A DNA stretch of 9,961 bases, taken from Clostridiales bacterium (GTDB taxonomy: Bacteria; Bacillota; Clostridia; Lachnospirales; Anaerotignaceae). The notes under the pieces were generated by a model that did not search any database, was not told the DNA's origin, and was given only the letters and a program-made list of their open reading frames with translations. The stretch covers positions 1 to 9,961 of the forward strand of contig JAJQDF010000266.1 of assembly GCA_021202325.1 (NCBI GenBank). Reading direction: 5' to 3'. Both the position numbers and the translations under genes were made by a program. Shown here piece after piece: positions 1 through 6,956 of this stretch (position 1 is its first letter; each line of letters begins with the position of its first letter).

Positions 1-36
1 TAATGTCTCTAGCATCAACCTTTAAGTTATTAAATC

Positions 37-138
37 CTAGTTTATCTCATTATTTAATTCAATTTTATCTTCTATTGGCTCCAATACTGACAAAATATCA
101 TCTTACGTTTTTAATTCAATGCGATTGGATATATATTT
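37..138 (-). pseudogene. remnant of type I restriction specificity subunit (HsdS)
   Basis: Read on the minus strand from 138, one frame gives KYISNRIELKT, a TAA, then DD followed by ILSVLEPIEDKIELNNEIN and a TAG. The second part is the conserved central helix region of HsdS proteins, where '..ILS.LDDKIELNN.IN..LE' follows a Q-rich junction. The TAA falls where the family usually has CAA (Gln), so it looks like a nonsense mutation. No start, target-recognition domain or second half is visible. It begins one base after the hepT stop, which suggests that hepT and its neighbours were inserted into or next to a decayed type I R-M locus. The HsdS motif match is from memory of the family; the stops are seen directly. 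Confidence 0.6.
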
Positions 139-139
139 T

Positions 140-550
140 TCATGCCCAATCTGTCCCAGCTTCTTCCGTTTTCTTGTATAAAGTACCCTCCAGTTTCTCT
201 AAGGCAGGAACAAAGCTGTCTCGAATCAAGAGCAAAAGCTCATCTGCATCATCTTCATTGTAGACATGAACAATTGTGTTGCGCTTTTTCAGCATCAATA
301 GCCATACGCTTGCATCATCGACAAATCCGGTTTTATAGGCAAGCTGTAAAACTTCCCGCGGAGACCCTGTATCTGCGCTTTCCACACCATAAAGACGAAG
401 CGTCTCCTGCAATGCCTTCCACCCAAGCTCAAAAGTCAGGTTAAATTGACCGATAACTCCTGTTCTGTAGATAACGTCATTATCAGCCATTGTATAATCA
501 GCTGTTTTTAATGTCTTCAAACAATTTGAAAAATTCTCAAGCTTCTTCAT
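140..550 (-). CDS. hepT: HepT-like HEPN toxin (HI0074-type nucleotidyltransferase partner)
   Basis: A 136-residue all-helical protein of the family annotated as 'nucleotidyltransferase substrate binding protein, HI0074 family'. It carries the HEPN signature R90-N-T-I-V-H95-V-Y97, an Rx4HxY motif: R and H are the expected RNase residues and Tyr is the residue AMPylated by the partner MntA in characterised HEPN/MNT modules. FELGWKALQETL (about residues 40-51) is also typical of the family. The reading frame extends upstream to a TTG at 574, but the ATG at 550 is preferred because AAGGTG lies about nine bases upstream and the family normally starts near KKLENF. The start overlaps the end of the mntA frame by 14 bases, so the two are probably translationally coupled. 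Likely role: RNA-cleaving toxin held inactive by MntA. Family assignment is strong; activity is inferred. Confidence 0.88.
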   Translation of the reverse strand: MKKLENFSNCLKTLKTADYTMADNDVIYRTGVIGQFNLTFELGWKALQETLRLYGVESADTGSPREVLQLAYKTGFVDDASVWLLMLKKRNTIVHVYNEDDADELLLLIRDSFVPALEKLEGTLYKKTEEAGTDWA

Positions 551-827
551 ATATAACAACACCTTCTTTTTCAATTATTTCTTTCAGTTCGTCGGAAATA
601 TTACTGTTTAAATCTATAACATCAAACATCAGGAGAGTACGTGTATTTTCTTTTATATCCCAAAAGAATCCGTCAAAATCTCCGCCTAACACTGCAATAT
701 CTATATCACTTCTTTCGGTATTGGTTCCTCTTGCCCGTGAGCCGAAAAGAATCACCTTTTTAGCACTGTGATTTTTGGCAAACAACGATATATCGCTTAA
801 AACTTTTCCGGGAATATTATATTTCAT
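537..827 (-). CDS. mntA: MntA-like minimal nucleotidyltransferase antitoxin
   Basis: A 96-residue minimal nucleotidyltransferase. The Pol-beta-type active site is visible: G29-S30-R-A-R-G, then S40-D41-I-D43-I-A, with a third acidic position in FDVIDL (D69 or D72). In characterised HEPN/MNT toxin-antitoxin pairs MntA transfers AMP to the Tyr of the HepT Rx4HxY motif. An upstream in-frame TTG at 833 is possible, but the ATG at 827 has a perfect GGAGGT eight bases upstream, so I choose 827. It is followed by hepT with an overlap and preceded by a small ORF that overlaps its start by 11 bases, placing it in the same transcription direction and probably the same unit as brxL. It could be a defence toxin-antitoxin module captured at the 3' end of the BREX operon. 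Confidence 0.9.
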   Translation of the reverse strand: MKYNIPGKVLSDISLFAKNHSAKKVILFGSRARGTNTERSDIDIAVLGGDFDGFFWDIKENTRTLLMFDVIDLNSNISDELKEIIEKEGVVIYEEA

Positions 828-963
828 ACACAATCACCTCCAGCTTCTTCATAATATCATCTTCTTTACAAAAGAGAAAGTTTACGCCAGGCTGAATCAA
901 GTCTTTATGGTAGCAGGAAGCAGCTTCTATTCTTGAAAGCTTTAGTGTCTTTCCGGTTGTCAC
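817..963 (-). CDS. small hypothetical ORF bridging brxL and mntA (48 aa)
   Basis: The 'gap' between brxL and mntA is open on the minus strand from a GTG at 963 to a TAA at 817. The GTG overlaps the brxL TGA in the four-base arrangement GTGA typical of translational coupling. The predicted 48-residue product starts MTTGKTLKLSRIEAASCY, contains PGVNFLFCKEDDIMKKLE and ends near VIVYEI. It overlaps the mntA ATG by 11 bases. No clear ribosome site precedes the GTG beyond a weak GGTGTGG, so expression would depend on coupling to brxL. I do not recognise a family. It could be a genuine small protein, the degraded tail of a lost gene, or chance: about 49 open codons is modest support, while the exact GTGA junction is the better argument. 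Confidence 0.4.
   Translation of the reverse strand: MTTGKTLKLSRIEAASCYHKDLIQPGVNFLFCKEDDIMKKLEVIVYEI
836..841 (-). promoter_or_regulatory. ribosome binding site fixing the mntA start
   Basis: Minus-strand GGAGGT, eight bases before the ATG at 827 and only two bases before the alternative TTG at 833. It supports the ATG as the start of mntA. It lies inside the last codons of the small ORF at 817-963. Confidence 0.75.
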
Positions 964-3023
964 TCCACACCCAATGCCTTAAACACAGCATCCTCAGCAC
1001 TGCTATAGAAGATGATCTGGAAACTTCCCATTAATTCCGGAGGAACAGTTCCAAGATCTGCTGCAGATGTGATAGGAAGCAGAATCTTCTTAGCCCCGCT
1101 GTCCAAACATACTTGCAATGTATTTGCCAACTCATCAACCTTTATCATTGTACCACTAATGATGATCTCACCGAGAACCACAATAGAGCTCAGCGTCGGT
1201 TTTCCAAGAGCAATTGAGCAAATAGCAATAAGTGTAGGCAGCGCCAGCTTTTTTGTCATTCCAATGCCCTGCAAATCCTGATAGTTTATGATATAGTCCT
1301 TCGTGGTCGTGCTGATAGAACCGCTGATACGATTTCCATTCGCCTTAAGGAAACTTAAAGCTGTGTTCGTCGCTTCCTTGCAGTCTCTGTCAGAGCCGAT
1401 ACCTGTACAGTTGAGCTTTCCGTTTCCGGGAAGCATCTGTGATTCAAGACGGAATACGCCGAGCATACCTGACTTGCCACGGGAAACTGTGTAGACCTGT
1501 CCGGGATTGCACATTCCTTCAGGAATAATCTTTCCGCCGCCTTGTTCCGGCACGGACACATAGTGTTCTTCAAAGGTTTCGTTATCTATGTAGGAGAAGT
1601 TGACATCATAAAACTCCATGCCGCCCAGTTTTTTAAGCTGTTCCTTTACACGGCGGCGCATCTCCAGAGAAAGCTGCAAAACTTCTTCCACTTCCTCTTT
1701 AGTAAATTCTCCGTCAGGATACATGAGTTTCAAATAGCCGTCAACCATCTTCCTTACAGCGATGGTATCACGCTGGTTAAGGTTCTTGCCAAGATGGAAA
1801 TAATGATCGAGTGCATCTCCATATTGTTCTTTCCGCAATTCACGAATAAATTCAGCAAGATAGTCGCTAATGAATCCATAATCATTAGTAAAATGCTCTG
1901 GTCTGAACTTCGGAATCTCCCAGCCAGGAAGGTAGCAGTGAATACGATCAAGAAATGCCGTATCAGTTCCCATTTCCGGCGGAAACGGATCAAAAAGGCT
2001 CGATGTCTTAAGCAATACGTCCACGCTCTGATTGATGTTTCCAACAAAAACCATAGAAGCAGAGGCCGCCTTTTCTTCTTTTCCACGAGCAAATGAACCA
2101 GAGGCCATGTAATCCTTCATAATCTGTACGCCGTCTTTATCTTTAAATCGGATACCGGCCACTTCATCAAAGGCAACGCAATCCCATAAACCAACAAGAC
2201 CGACTGTCTTTCTACCCATATTATAGAACAGGTTGGCAACCGTTGTCTGACCGCCAGACACAAGAATGCTGTTCGGAGAAATCTCCTTATACAGATGCGA
2301 TTTACCTGTGCTTCTCGGTCCCAGCTCACAGAGGTTAAAGTTATTCTCTACCAACGGAATCATACGAGTTAGAAGCAGCCATTTTTCACGATATGACAGT
2401 TCATCCGGTTCCATACCGATGGAGCGGAGCATGACATCCATCCACTCGTCTTTTGTGAAGGCTTTGCGTCCCTGTTTCAGCTCGTCCATTTCAATATGAG
2501 GCATCTGAATAGGCGTCAGTTTCCGAATGCGAATCGGAATGCCATTTTTCTTATCTTCTTCTATATATTCATAATCCAGCTGCACGATGCACCAAATACC
2601 ACCACACAACAGACGGTCATACTTTTCAGGGTACTCATCGGCAATCGGAATGTTACTTACTCCAAGATTAGAGAAATCTGCAACATAGGCATTATGCTTC
2701 ATGTCCAGTCGAACTGTAATCAAATCAATAACTGTATGACTGCCTCGGCTGCGCAATTTCGATAATATTTTCTGTGCCTCATCTGGCCGCACAAAATTGT
2801 CTGCAAGGATACGTTTCACATTTTGCACCCCTTGCTCGATAATTTCCTCGTCATCCGAGCTGCAATACTGGCCAAGAAGGAACTCAAGAACATAGACGGG
2901 AACGTTGGCTCCCTCCTTGATTTTCTTGGTCAGGTCTTTGCGGACGATCTTGCCATCGAAAGTCTGCCGAAGCTTATTCTTTATAATTTCACGACTGCTC
3001 TGACCTATTTCCTTTGCATCCAT
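960..3023 (-). CDS. brxL: BrxL, Lon-like AAA+ protein of type 1 BREX
   Basis: A 687-residue BREX type 1 BrxL of usual length. An N-terminal region (about 1-190) precedes an AAA+ core with Walker A GPRSTGKS (235-242), Walker B CVAFDE (282-287), a sensor-like VFVGNIN (325-331) and an arginine-finger-like DRIH (359-362). A Lon-type C-terminal domain spans about 485-687 (GEIIISGTMIKVDEL, then GAKKILLP). BrxL proteins are ring-forming DNA-binding ATPases needed for phage restriction in several type 1 systems. The reading frame allows ATG at 3038, but GGAGGT lies seven bases before the ATG at 3023, so the protein should start MDAKEIGQ. By eye, the Lon Ser motif (GPSAG) is not found, and Thr appears to occupy the position of the catalytic Lys, consistent with a non-proteolytic role. 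It follows the nuclease-like gene by 54 bp. Confidence 0.95.
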   Translation of the reverse strand: MDAKEIGQSSREIIKNKLRQTFDGKIVRKDLTKKIKEGANVPVYVLEFLLGQYCSSDDEEIIEQGVQNVKRILADNFVRPDEAQKILSKLRSRGSHTVIDLITVRLDMKHNAYVADFSNLGVSNIPIADEYPEKYDRLLCGGIWCIVQLDYEYIEEDKKNGIPIRIRKLTPIQMPHIEMDELKQGRKAFTKDEWMDVMLRSIGMEPDELSYREKWLLLTRMIPLVENNFNLCELGPRSTGKSHLYKEISPNSILVSGGQTTVANLFYNMGRKTVGLVGLWDCVAFDEVAGIRFKDKDGVQIMKDYMASGSFARGKEEKAASASMVFVGNINQSVDVLLKTSSLFDPFPPEMGTDTAFLDRIHCYLPGWEIPKFRPEHFTNDYGFISDYLAEFIRELRKEQYGDALDHYFHLGKNLNQRDTIAVRKMVDGYLKLMYPDGEFTKEEVEEVLQLSLEMRRRVKEQLKKLGGMEFYDVNFSYIDNETFEEHYVSVPEQGGGKIIPEGMCNPGQVYTVSRGKSGMLGVFRLESQMLPGNGKLNCTGIGSDRDCKEATNTALSFLKANGNRISGSISTTTKDYIINYQDLQGIGMTKKLALPTLIAICSIALGKPTLSSIVVLGEIIISGTMIKVDELANTLQVCLDSGAKKILLPITSAADLGTVPPELMGSFQIIFYSSAEDAVFKALGVE

Positions 3024-3030
3024 CAGCAAT

Positions 3031-3036
3031 ACCTCC
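3031..3036 (-). promoter_or_regulatory. ribosome binding site fixing the brxL start
   Basis: Minus-strand GGAGGT located seven bases upstream of the ATG at 3023. The upstream ATG at 3038 actually overlaps this motif and has no comparable site of its own, so the shorter start is favoured. Confidence 0.75.
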
Positions 3037-3077
3037 ATGTAGTGACTTTGTACATACCATACATGCCAACGCTCTCT

Positions 3078-3971
3078 TTATGATATATGTATAGAATAGA
3101 AATAAACGTGTATTTCCTTTTGATTTCTTTCCAAAAAAATGCTTGCTCTTTGTGTTTCTGTATATGGGATATCATCCATCTCTAATTCTTTAACCACAGG
3201 ATATGGAAACCGATATTCATTAATATAGTTCCATAATCGTTCGGAAAAAGAAGCAAAGTCAGGTCCTATTGCATATACCAAAACATAGACGTATGGGCAT
3301 CCTATGGGATCATATTTGGTAAGTAATTTCTGTATATGTTTATCCAAATTATTCTTTGTGAGCGATCCCATCTTTAGTGCTTCTACAATTGCAATAGGAA
3401 GATGATCTTTATCCCAAATCTGAAGATCTACCTCTCCGGCATTTTGTCCTGACTCTGATTCCCCCTGTCTCGTTTGATCCCCGACAAAATACACCATTCG
3501 AAGATGTCCCCTCACTCCGTCATTTATTTCATCTTCTGATCGGCCACTATAAATGTGATTGGCTTGAACATTAGCAATTGCTTTCAAAATATTTGTATTT
3601 ATACCTACCTCAGAATATTTATCGAAAGCGCCATCATCGTTTGGAACTACATTATTTTGTGCCTTAAGCCAATTCTTTAACGCATGTAACTTCGCTTCCA
3701 GCTGAGCAAAGTCTGTTTTATCAGACCATCCAGACATATGCCTAAAAATTTCTTGTATATCTTTAGTTGTTTCAGTTTCTGGCAGATTGTCTAACTCACA
3801 TTCTATCTCAGCCTTCCATTCCAAGTATACAGGGTCATTGTGAATTACCTCAAACGATTGTGTAATCGTTCCTTTTTTTGGCGAACGTCCCATTTTAAAC
3901 TGTTCTAATTTAAACTGACCTTTGATTTCTGGAATCCTATCAATAAGCGTTATCAAATTATTTTCATCCAT
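3078..3971 (-). CDS. putative PD-(D/E)XK-like nuclease, BREX accessory protein
   Basis: A 297-residue protein between pglZ and brxL, a position with no core gene in the canonical type 1 order. The central part reads like a restriction-endonuclease-like fold: an acidic helix around E146-DEIN, GEVDLQI (179-185, candidate D182), a turn, then IAIVEALK (193-200, candidate E197 and K200), followed by a helix rich in Lys and NLDKHIQKLL. This resembles the D-x(n)-E-x-K layout with an atypical E-A-L-K. The N-terminal about 110 residues look helical and have no motif I recognise. The ATG at 3971 lies only 15 bp after the pglZ stop and has AGGA six bases upstream, so it is co-transcribed with and probably coupled to pglZ. 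I infer an accessory nuclease acting with BREX; a non-catalytic DNA-binding relative is possible. Confidence 0.6.
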   Translation of the reverse strand: MDENNLITLIDRIPEIKGQFKLEQFKMGRSPKKGTITQSFEVIHNDPVYLEWKAEIECELDNLPETETTKDIQEIFRHMSGWSDKTDFAQLEAKLHALKNWLKAQNNVVPNDDGAFDKYSEVGINTNILKAIANVQANHIYSGRSEDEINDGVRGHLRMVYFVGDQTRQGESESGQNAGEVDLQIWDKDHLPIAIVEALKMGSLTKNNLDKHIQKLLTKYDPIGCPYVYVLVYAIGPDFASFSERLWNYINEYRFPYPVVKELEMDDIPYTETQRASIFLERNQKEIHVYFYSIHIS

Positions 3972-3986
3972 AACTGTTCCTGCCTC

Positions 3987-6593
3987 TCAGCTAAAAAAGT
4001 CAAAATCGTCTACCGCAAACGCTATGTCAATCTGGAATTCTTCTTTCTGTGGTGCCTGCAGACCGCTCTCGTCCGCTATGACGAGATAGTAACTGTCCCG
4101 ACTGTTATATTTCTGCGACCGCAGATTGAAACTGCAGCGGAATTTCCGCTCTCGTCCATCCTGGTTTTTCTTATCTGCTATAATCTTCTGCGTATTGCTG
4201 ACCTTGTTCCCGGCAGCGTCGGTGAAATAAATCAGATAAGTACACGGTTCACGGTTGTCGCTCACGGCTTCCTTCTGATAGAACTTCAACGCAACAGCCA
4301 TATTGCTGATTTTCCGTTCGGGAGAAAGAAGGCTCAGTTCAACGGGCTTTGTGTCAATTCTATTTTTATTGCGCTGGTACGTCTTGGAATCCGAACGCAA
4401 ATAATGGTATTCCACTACAGGCACAACCATTTCCTGCAGGCTAATACCGCCATGCACAAAATTCAAGCCGCCGCCTTTCTTCTTAATACGGATGCTTTCC
4501 CTCGGTGCAAATGCATCGTAATTCTCATCCACAAACTTCACTGGCATCAGGTACTCAGGCTTTGCTCCCTTTCTGGTAATCAGGTACCTGCGGTCAACCT
4601 CAACATCCTGCGAAGATAGCGTAGTTTTATCCAATTTGCCGTCTTCAGCAAGCGGACTGTATGTATAAAGAAATCCATGATCCGCTGTTATAATAATTCT
4701 TGTACCACCGAATTCATTCACAATAATGCGTACAAGATTCTTGATTTCCGTTATGGCATCATCGCATGCCGGAAAGACAGCGCTGTCCGATGTGTGGCTT
4801 GCCTCATCTATTTTATCGTGGTAGATGTAGACAACCTCCATCCCCTTTACCAGAGCAGACCGCTCGGCACGCTTCATTCCGATAATGTTATCATATTTCA
4901 GCGCCACACTTTTCAAATTCGCAGATTTCAGCACCTTGTCCCTGTATCCAGCATCAGTAGACTGTCCGTCTGCCAAAACAGCAAGCTCACCGCCTGACTT
5001 TTCTGCCACAGTAATATCCTGGTTCGGCAAAAGTGCCGCCATTCCGAATTTTGTGACGGTTGGAAATATAGCTTCACAGCTATTTAATTCCACCTTGCTC
5101 TGTGTCTCTCTGCGGAGCTGCTCCGTAAGAGTGGCTGCGACTTCATACCGCAGGGCATCGGATATAATGACAAAAATACGATTGTCCTCGTTCTTGACCT
5201 TGCTGCGATAGAACTCCGTTTGCTGCAGCACTTCCAAAATCCGACCATACTGTGCCAGTTTCTCTGCACATGCAATTGACCAGTTTTCTCCAAGCTGCCC
5301 CAAAAACCAATGCGAATACAGTGCTTCGACCTTCTCTGTCACACGCTTGAAAAGATCATCCAATTGCGGATTAGATGCTCTCAGGCTGCGCTGGAAACAA
5401 AGATGGAATTGGCGGTAGTAGGTGTCCATCTTGTAATATTCTGTTGTATATTTTTCCCAAACCTTCGCCGGTTCTACTATATGGAATCCTTCTGCGTGCT
5501 CTATGAAGAATCTCTGCATATTTGCAACCTGCAAAATTCCCTCGTAATAACAGGAAACCGCATCGTACCATGCAAAAGTCCTGCGTTTTTCCACAATTTC
5601 TTGGATAACGTCCACCTGAATAATCTGGTCGCTGATTTCCGTCATCAGGGAAGTCAGAATGCACTCATTTACACAAGGGAAAATTTCTGTGTCAACCAGC
5701 TCCTCCATATTCATAGTCTGAAAACGCCTGTACAGCCGCATCTCATCTTCTACGAAACGAGCAGTCTCATACATCTGTTCCTTCTTGTCACCATTCATCC
5801 AGTCAGACACGGTATCAAAGCAAAACGCCTGGTGCGGCATTGAGATGTAAGAATCCAACCCAGCCAGATGATCCTGATGCATGGTCCGTGTTAAAGCAGT
5901 AAGCAGAATATGAGCGGCAAGCCTTGACAGGCTGGAGTCTTCCCCCTCGCTATAACCTGTTGCCTGCGACACCATCGCCCAGAAAGCATTCTGCGCTCCA
6001 TAGTGCACCATGTCCTGATAGATTTTATTCGTATCAAAATCCAAACCGGCGCTTAAGACAGCCTGAATAATATGTCCCGGCTGTATGTCCTTATTGCCGC
6101 AAATAGCTGCCATGACAGCAAGATGCACCTGTGAAGCCTTGGAGATACTCTGACTGAACGCCTTAACCTTTGCACGCCTGTCTTGATTGTTGAAGAACTT
6201 GCGGTAGCTCTTTACCTGCTTACGGATAACCTGTGTTGTCGGAAGCCCCATTTCAACCATCCAGATGGACTGCAAATCGGCACGGAATTCCTCGCTGTAA
6301 AACTGCACATTAATAAGCCAGTTATCATCATCCTTCGCAAAAGAAAGTGGAAAATACACAAGGTAATTCGAAGAGGTATCCTCTAAGCAGAGCAGCTTCT
6401 TCACAGCAAAAGTATTCGTCCCGGTCAAAGCGACAATTTTTGCATTGTCGAGAACGATTTCATCCAGCTTGTCCTCAAATTCCCGTTCCTCATCGTACCA
6501 GAAGATGATGCGCCGTTTATAAAACTCCGGGAGCTGCTCTGAAAATCTCCGATTCAAAGCCTCTATTATTTTATCTATATCAATACTAGACAT
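3987..6593 (-). CDS. pglZ: PglZ, BREX-1 alkaline-phosphatase-superfamily protein (type A)
   Basis: An 868-residue PglZ, near the usual length for BREX-1 PglZ type A. The N-terminal about 450 residues are helical; the C-terminal half holds the phosphatase-superfamily core. It includes FVIISDALRYE (about 474-484; metal-site D479), YIYHDKID (about 589-596), IIITADHGFLY (about 633-643; D637, H638) and NFVHGGISLQEMVVPVV (711-727), which matches the alkaline-phosphatase C-terminal metal-site region. A C-terminal beta-rich segment follows, ending DDFDFFS. PglZ is essential for BREX defence, although its substrate is not settled. The frame runs 23 codons further upstream to an ATG at 6662, but those residues are AT-rich and un-PglZ-like. 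The ATG at 6593 has AGGAGA about nine bases upstream and gives MSSIDIDKIIEAL, the expected N-terminus. The gene appears intact. Confidence 0.96.
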   Translation of the reverse strand: MSSIDIDKIIEALNRRFSEQLPEFYKRRIIFWYDEEREFEDKLDEIVLDNAKIVALTGTNTFAVKKLLCLEDTSSNYLVYFPLSFAKDDDNWLINVQFYSEEFRADLQSIWMVEMGLPTTQVIRKQVKSYRKFFNNQDRRAKVKAFSQSISKASQVHLAVMAAICGNKDIQPGHIIQAVLSAGLDFDTNKIYQDMVHYGAQNAFWAMVSQATGYSEGEDSSLSRLAAHILLTALTRTMHQDHLAGLDSYISMPHQAFCFDTVSDWMNGDKKEQMYETARFVEDEMRLYRRFQTMNMEELVDTEIFPCVNECILTSLMTEISDQIIQVDVIQEIVEKRRTFAWYDAVSCYYEGILQVANMQRFFIEHAEGFHIVEPAKVWEKYTTEYYKMDTYYRQFHLCFQRSLRASNPQLDDLFKRVTEKVEALYSHWFLGQLGENWSIACAEKLAQYGRILEVLQQTEFYRSKVKNEDNRIFVIISDALRYEVAATLTEQLRRETQSKVELNSCEAIFPTVTKFGMAALLPNQDITVAEKSGGELAVLADGQSTDAGYRDKVLKSANLKSVALKYDNIIGMKRAERSALVKGMEVVYIYHDKIDEASHTSDSAVFPACDDAITEIKNLVRIIVNEFGGTRIIITADHGFLYTYSPLAEDGKLDKTTLSSQDVEVDRRYLITRKGAKPEYLMPVKFVDENYDAFAPRESIRIKKKGGGLNFVHGGISLQEMVVPVVEYHYLRSDSKTYQRNKNRIDTKPVELSLLSPERKISNMAVALKFYQKEAVSDNREPCTYLIYFTDAAGNKVSNTQKIIADKKNQDGRERKFRCSFNLRSQKYNSRDSYYLVIADESGLQAPQKEEFQIDIAFAVDDFDFFS

Positions 6594-6616
6594 AATTTTC
6601 GTTCTCCTACTTAATT

Positions 6617-6643
6617 TTAATACAAGTCGTAAGTTAGTCGCAA
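6617..6643 (-). promoter_or_regulatory. weak candidate promoter upstream of pglZ
   Basis: On the minus strand TTGCGA (6643-6638) and TATTAA (6622-6617) are separated by 15 bases and lie upstream of the pglZ ATG at 6593. The spacing is short and the region is AT-rich, so a chance match is quite possible. It would allow pglZ-brxL to be expressed independently of the disturbed pglX region. Confidence 0.2.
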
Positions 6644-6673
6644 GTTTAAAAAGCAAAAACATCTTTAAGTATT

Positions 6674-6928
6674 TTATTGTTTATTTGCTGAATCCGTAGT
6701 ATACCATCTTGCAGCACTTGTTTTCCCTCTACACATAACTCTACCACTATTACGCAATTCTCTCATCAACACCCATATCTGATTACGACTAAGGCCAGGT
6801 AAAACTTGTTGTAATTCCCTAGCTGGTGTGCCAACATTATTATTTTTTTAATATGCATGTAAAGCAGCTCTTTATTTGTATCTCTATCAATAACTTGCTA
6901 AGTCTTGTGTTACAGTTTCAATGGCCAT
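6674..6928 (-). pseudogene. decayed small winged-helix-like ORF
   Basis: The 290-bp space between pglZ and the HEPN gene is not empty. On the minus strand an ATG at 6928 gives MAIETVTQDLASY and then a stop. The next frame gives VIDRDTNKELLYMHIKK. The original frame then resumes as NNNVGTPARELQQVL, then PGLSRNQIWVLMRELRNSGR, and ends RWYTTDSANKQ with a stop at 6674. The last part resembles a winged-helix module (TPARELQQ...LSRNQIWVLMRELRNSGRV, then a short hairpin and RWY), as found in small regulators and at the ends of some ATPases. Reading through needs two compensating frameshifts, so I call it a pseudogene. It may have been a regulator or antitoxin for the upstream HEPN gene, but that is speculation. 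It could instead be the tail of a larger deleted gene. Confidence 0.4.
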
Positions 6929-6956
6929 GCAAAATCTCCATTTTTATAAATATGCT

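Noticed and set aside
1..263. 86-codon plus-strand frame at the left edge
   Set aside because: Antisense to the hepT end and the HsdS remnant, AT-rich, with no supporting motif.
1542..2096. 184-codon plus-strand open frame
   Set aside because: Antisense to the well-conserved AAA+ region of brxL; translation looks non-protein-like.
5310..5843. 177-codon plus-strand open frame
   Set aside because: It lies wholly inside pglZ on the opposite strand, has no family features and is explained by the codon pattern of pglZ.
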